NCBI GenBank assembly: GCA_964586175.1
Contig: CAZPGL010000003.1
Coordinates: 1-64,000, forward strand
Origin: CAZPGL01 sp964586175
GTDB lineage: Bacteria; Actinomycetota; Acidimicrobiia; Acidimicrobiales; MedAcidi-G1
DNA length: 64,000 bases
Reading direction: 5' to 3'
Positions 60,648 to 64,000 of this stretch are shown piece after piece (within the stretch, counting starts at the first letter, position 1; the number at the start of each line of letters is the position of its first letter). The notes beneath the pieces are model-generated. The model was given only the letters and a program-made list of their open reading frames with translations, ran no database searches and was not told the DNA's origin. The position numbers and the translations under genes are program-made.

Positions 60648-60688
60648 ATCAGCCACCCTGTGACCGACCACCCCGGATTCCGGGCAGG

Positions 60689-62386
60689 ATGACTCCCGTG
60701 ACCGACACGCCCGACACCCCGCCCACCTTCGATGAGGCCACAGCCATGCTGGCCGCGCCGGGTTCGTTCTTCGAGACGGCGGTCGAGGAGGTGCTTGGCG
60801 AGCCCATGGCGGTGTTCGTGCAGCGGCCCCGCACCATGGCCCAGGTGCTGATGGCTGGCCGGGCCCACGCCGACAAGGACTATGTGGTGTTCCACGACGG
60901 CGCTATCCGCCGGGCTCTGACCTTCACCGAACACGAGGCGCAGGTGGCGGCCATGGCCGCCGCCCTGGCCGAACGGGGCGTCGGCAAGGGCGACCGGGTG
61001 GCCGTGCTGGCCGCCAACTGCCCCGAGTACATCGTGGTGTTCTGGGCCTGCGCCACGTTGGGGGCGGTCACCGTCTGCTTCAACGGCTGGTGGACCGGCG
61101 ACGAGATCCGATACGGCCTGGAGCTCACCGAGCCCGACCTGCTGGTCGCCGACCGGAAGCGCCTGGCCCGCCTGGACGGTGCCGACCCCGGCGTGCCGCT
61201 CGTCGTGATCGAAGACGATGTGGCCGGCATGATCGCCGGCCACCGGGGTGCCGAACTGCCCGACGCGGCCGTCGACGAGGACGATCCGGCGGTGGTGCAG
61301 TTCACGTCGGGCACCACCGGCCGGCCCAAGGCGGCGATCATCAGCCACCGCAGCCTGGTCGGGTTCGTCATGCTCTCGTTCTTCCTCGGGGCCCGAGACA
61401 TGCTGCTCAAGGGCAATCGGGAAGCCGGGGCGACGGGGGCCCGGCTGGCCGTGTTCCCGCTGTTCCACCTGTCGGGCCTGCAGTCGTCGACCATCACGTC
61501 GATGATGGGCGGGGTCACCACCGTGTGGCCGATGGGGAGGTTCGATCCGGCGCTGGTGGTGCGCCTCACCACCGAAGAGAACATCACCGCCTGGAACGGC
61601 ACGGCCACCCACATCCTGCGGCTGCTGGCCGAGCCGGGGGTGACTGAGCTGCCACCGGGCCAGGTGGGGTCGGTGGGCATCGGCGGGTCGGCCACCAGCC
61701 CCGAACTGATCCGGGCCACCGAGGCCCGCTTCCCGCACACCGAGGGCACGTTCGCCACCGGCTACGGCCTGACCGAGAGCGGCGGACTGGTGTCGTACGC
61801 CCCGAACTCGATGCTCAGCCAGGCCCGCGACACCGTGGGTCCACCGCTGCCCACCGTCGAAGTCCGCATCGTCGGCGAGGACGGCGCCGAGGTGCCCGAC
61901 GGCGAGCACGGCGACATCTGCGTGCGTAGCCCACTGGTCATGCTCGAGTACTGGAATGACCCCGGCGCCACGGCCGAGGCTCTGCTGTCCGGCCGGTGGC
62001 TTCGAACCGGCGACTTCGGTCGCATGGAGGACGGCCGCCTGCACATCGCCAGCCGGATGCGGGACCTCATCCTGCGGGGCGGCGAGAACGTCTACCCGGT
62101 GGAGGTCGAGCAGCGGCTCGAAGCCCACCCCGCGGTGGTCGAGGCCGCGGTGGTCGGCGCCGACCACCCGGTGCTCGGCCAGGAGGTCAAGGCCATCGTC
62201 GTCACCGCCGACGGTGCCGACTGTTCGGCCGACGACCTGATCGCCCACTGCGCCGAGGTGCTGGCCTACTACAAGGTGCCGTCGATCGTGGAGTTCCGGG
62301 ACGAGCCGTTGCCCCGCAACGCCACCGGCAAGGTGGTCAAGGCGGTGCTCACCGGCGACGCCGCCCACACGTTCGTCGAGGAGTGA
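60689..62386 (+). CDS. AMP-dependent acyl-CoA synthetase
   Basis: A 565-residue ANL ligase with QFTSGTTGRPKAAIISHRS, ATGYGLTESGGLVS, SGRWLRTGDFGRMEDGRLHIASR, RGGENVYPVEVE and NATGKVVKAVLTG. It resembles the preceding ligase and shares its 'NGWWTGDEI/NAWWTAQEM' segment, but lacks its insertion. The ATG at 60689 gives an N-terminal extension of about 45 residues before the ligase core; the GTG at 60698 is a near alternative. It likely co-transcribes with the upstream ligase. Substrates of the pair are unknown. Confidence 0.92.
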   Translation: MTPVTDTPDTPPTFDEATAMLAAPGSFFETAVEEVLGEPMAVFVQRPRTMAQVLMAGRAHADKDYVVFHDGAIRRALTFTEHEAQVAAMAAALAERGVGKGDRVAVLAANCPEYIVVFWACATLGAVTVCFNGWWTGDEIRYGLELTEPDLLVADRKRLARLDGADPGVPLVVIEDDVAGMIAGHRGAELPDAAVDEDDPAVVQFTSGTTGRPKAAIISHRSLVGFVMLSFFLGARDMLLKGNREAGATGARLAVFPLFHLSGLQSSTITSMMGGVTTVWPMGRFDPALVVRLTTEENITAWNGTATHILRLLAEPGVTELPPGQVGSVGIGGSATSPELIRATEARFPHTEGTFATGYGLTESGGLVSYAPNSMLSQARDTVGPPLPTVEVRIVGEDGAEVPDGEHGDICVRSPLVMLEYWNDPGATAEALLSGRWLRTGDFGRMEDGRLHIASRMRDLILRGGENVYPVEVEQRLEAHPAVVEAAVVGADHPVLGQEVKAIVVTADGADCSADDLIAHCAEVLAYYKVPSIVEFRDEPLPRNATGKVVKAVLTGDAAHTFVEE

Positions 62387-62507
62387 CCCCGGTGGAAGTG
62401 GTTCCGCCGGTCCGCTGGCGGACAGCGCGCTGGGGGCCCTCGGCGCTTTCCGGACCAGCCCGCTGCTCATCGTCTGGCAGATCAACCTGGTCACCATCGG
62501 CGGGCTG

Positions 62508-62621
62508 ATGGCCCTGGTGCCCCGTTGGCGGGACCGCCTGCTCACCCCGGTGGTCGGCCTGGCCATCGGCGCCATGCCGTACCTCATCGCCTGGATCGTC
62601 ACCGCCAACTTCCTGTGGTGA
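62508..62621 (+). CDS. possible small or frameshifted membrane protein
   Basis: A frame open from about 62390 to the stop at 62619-62621 ends with a membrane-like sequence (LLTPVVGLAIGAMPYLIAWIVTANFLW). Its only in-frame start is the ATG at 62508 (37 residues). The GTG overlapping the ligase stop at 62383 lies in a different frame that closes at about 62508. Either the protein is very small or a frameshift separates its two halves. Low confidence. Confidence 0.25.
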   Translation: MALVPRWRDRLLTPVVGLAIGAMPYLIAWIVTANFLW

Positions 62622-62719
62622 CCGGCTGACCCGGCCGGTGGCGCCCCGGCGGGACGCCCGAGCCGCCCGCCGTGGCCGCCCCATGGCCCGGGCGAACCCG
62701 CCTGTGGGATGCTCGTCCG

Positions 62720-64000
62720 ATGACCGACACCGCCAACCCGTATCTGGCCGGCCCGATGGCCCCGGTGCCCGACGAGATCACCGCCGTCGACCTGCCGGTG
62801 ACCGGCACCATTCCCGAGGAGCTGGAGGGCCGCTGGCTGCGCAACGGCCCCAACCCGTTGGGCGAGGTGGATGCCTCGGCCCACCACTGGTTCCTCGGCG
62901 ACGGCATGGTGCACGGGGTGCGACTGCGGGGCGGCCGGGCAGAGTGGTACCGCAATCGCTGGGTGCGGGGAACCAAGGTGGCCGAAGCCCTCGGCGAGGA
63001 CCCGCCCTCTGGTCCGTCGTTCGGCGGCCGGGACTTCGGGCCCAACACGTCGGTCGGCGGGTTCGCCGGCAAGACCTGGGCCCTCGTCGAGGCCGGGGGG
63101 ACGCCGATGACCCTCACCTACGACCTCGACACCGTCGGTTACGACGCCTTCGACGGCACCCTGCCGGCGGCGTTCACCGCCCACCCGAAGTACGACCCGG
63201 CGACAGGGGAGCTCCACGGCATTTGCTACGCCTACCCCGATCTGCCCGACCGGGTCCAGCATGTGGTCGTCGGCGGCGGCGGGCGGGTGTCGACGGTGAC
63301 CGACATCCCGGTCGACGGCATGCCGATGATCCACGACATGTCGCTCACCCCGTCGTCGGTACTGGTCTACGACCTGCCGGTCACCCTCGACATCGAGGCG
63401 GCCATCGGTGGGTCACCGTTCCCGTTCGGTTGGAACCCCGACCACGGATCCCGGGTCGGGGTGCTGCCCCGAGGCGGTTCCGGCGACGATGTCGTGTGGT
63501 GCGACGCGCCGTTGGCTTACGTGTTCCATCCGGTCAACGCCTTCGACGACGACAACGGTCGGGTCGTGGTCGACGTGTGCCGGTACGAGCGCATGTTCGA
63601 CAGCGACCGCAATGGCCCCATTGGCGACAGCGCCGCCACGTTGGCCCGCTGGGTGGTCGACCCGGTCGCGGGCACGGTCACCGAGACGCCGCTGGCCGAC
63701 GGCCATCACGAGTTTCCGACTCACGACCCGAGGGTCGCGATTCGCCGTCACCGGTTCGCGTTCACAGCCAGCGGGCTTGGGTTGGGCCCCACCGCCCGGG
63801 TCGACGTCGACACCGGCGACACCGTTCTCCACGACCACGGGCCGGGACGGTTCGGTGCTGAGCCATTGCCGGTCCCCAAGGTCGGTTCGACCGACGAGGG
63901 CGACTGCTGGGTCCTGGTGTGCGTCAACGACGAGGGCGGCGGGCCGGCGGAACTGGTCGTGCTCGACGGTGAGGATCTTGCTGCCGATCCGGTGGCCCGC
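62720..64000 (+). CDS. carotenoid oxygenase (RPE65/CCD family), partial at window end
   Basis: A non-haem Fe(II) dioxygenase that cleaves carotenoid or stilbene double bonds. The first 427 residues are in the window. Three of the four iron-binding histidines are visible: His155 (FTAHPKYDP), His205 (MIHDMSLTP) and His270 (YVFHPVNAFDD); the fourth lies beyond the edge. GRWLRNGPNP and the HHWFLGDGMVHGV block are typical of the N-terminus. Leader region shows no strong Shine-Dalgarno. The 3' end is missing. Confidence 0.92.
   Translation, partial: MTDTANPYLAGPMAPVPDEITAVDLPVTGTIPEELEGRWLRNGPNPLGEVDASAHHWFLGDGMVHGVRLRGGRAEWYRNRWVRGTKVAEALGEDPPSGPSFGGRDFGPNTSVGGFAGKTWALVEAGGTPMTLTYDLDTVGYDAFDGTLPAAFTAHPKYDPATGELHGICYAYPDLPDRVQHVVVGGGGRVSTVTDIPVDGMPMIHDMSLTPSSVLVYDLPVTLDIEAAIGGSPFPFGWNPDHGSRVGVLPRGGSGDDVVWCDAPLAYVFHPVNAFDDDNGRVVVDVCRYERMFDSDRNGPIGDSAATLARWVVDPVAGTVTETPLADGHHEFPTHDPRVAIRRHRFAFTASGLGLGPTARVDVDTGDTVLHDHGPGRFGAEPLPVPKVGSTDEGDCWVLVCVNDEGGGPAELVVLDGEDLAADPVAR

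Noticed and set aside
60383..63334. Very long minus-strand open frame over the two ligases and the carotenoid oxygenase
   Set aside because: Composition is that of a reverse-complement shadow and it contains no recognisable domain.

Overview
The window is high-GC bacterial chromosome with gene-dense, codon-biased ORFs on both strands, frequent 4-nt start/stop overlaps (GTGA/ATGA) and many promoters whose -10 box sits 6-8 nt before the start codon (leaderless mRNAs). F420-type luciferase-like oxidoreductases, several P450s, many acyl-CoA synthetases, a BON-OmpA protein and a UbiA-type polyprenyl-phosphate transferase point to an actinobacterium. An Acidimicrobiia-like, heterotrophic, lipid/aromatic-degrading lineage is my inference. 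I saw no rRNA, tRNA, CRISPR array, insertion sequence or prophage.

Layout. 1-3.9 kb: partial gamma-glutamyltransferase, phytanoyl-CoA dioxygenase-like protein, small unknown protein, F420 oxidoreductase, DUF167 protein. 4-6.4 kb: phenylacetyl-CoA epoxidase genes in the order paaA-paaD-paaB-paaC, without paaE. 6.4-13 kb: P450, DapA-family aldolase, DAO-family flavoenzyme, an alkylsulfatase-like metallo-beta-lactamase fold and a FolD-like protein (both with altered active sites), and a Bax-inhibitor-1 family membrane protein. 13-18.6 kb: marR-maoC-acyl-CoA synthetase divergent from a P450, then MpaB-like and VOC proteins and a 48-residue two-CxxC protein. 18.7-24.7 kb: orphan adenine methylase coupled to BON-OmpA, F420 oxidoreductase, enoyl-CoA hydratase, metal-dependent amidohydrolase, stand-alone HD protein. 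24.7-30.5 kb: envelope-type genes (OafA-like acyltransferase, polytopic membrane protein, methyltransferase, UbiA family). 30.6-38.5 kb: PIN-PhoH ATPase, EF-G paralogue, N-acyl-D-amino-acid deacylase-like amidohydrolase, GH3 glucosidase. 38.6-42.4 kb: TPP riboswitch with thiBPQ. 42.5-47.8 kb: acyl-CoA synthetase and a peptide-type ABC importer lacking its ATPases. 47.8-53.6 kb: epimerase, carboxylesterase, thiolase, ABC exporter. 53.6-64 kb: CaiB CoA-transferase, PrmA-like methyltransferase, two amidohydrolase-like proteins lacking metal ligands, SDR, MaoC, two acyl-CoA synthetases, and a carotenoid oxygenase cut by the window edge.

The dominant theme is acyl-CoA catabolism: four acyl-CoA synthetases, two MaoC hydratases, an enoyl-CoA hydratase, a thiolase, a CoA-transferase, an SDR, P450s and the Paa epoxidase. 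A palindrome, CTGACGG-N-CCGTCAG, lies at promoters of three unlinked genes (22.6, 35.9, 53.6 kb), suggesting a regulon run by a TetR-type regulator not encoded here. Several convergent gene ends carry a hairpin with a shared GGGGACAGGCCCC core. The most unusual items are that operator set, the shared-core hairpins, a phoH-like gene whose best start appears to be ATC, and several proteins that keep a fold but lose its catalytic residues (FolD-like, sulfatase-like, EF-G-like, paired amidohydrolase-like).
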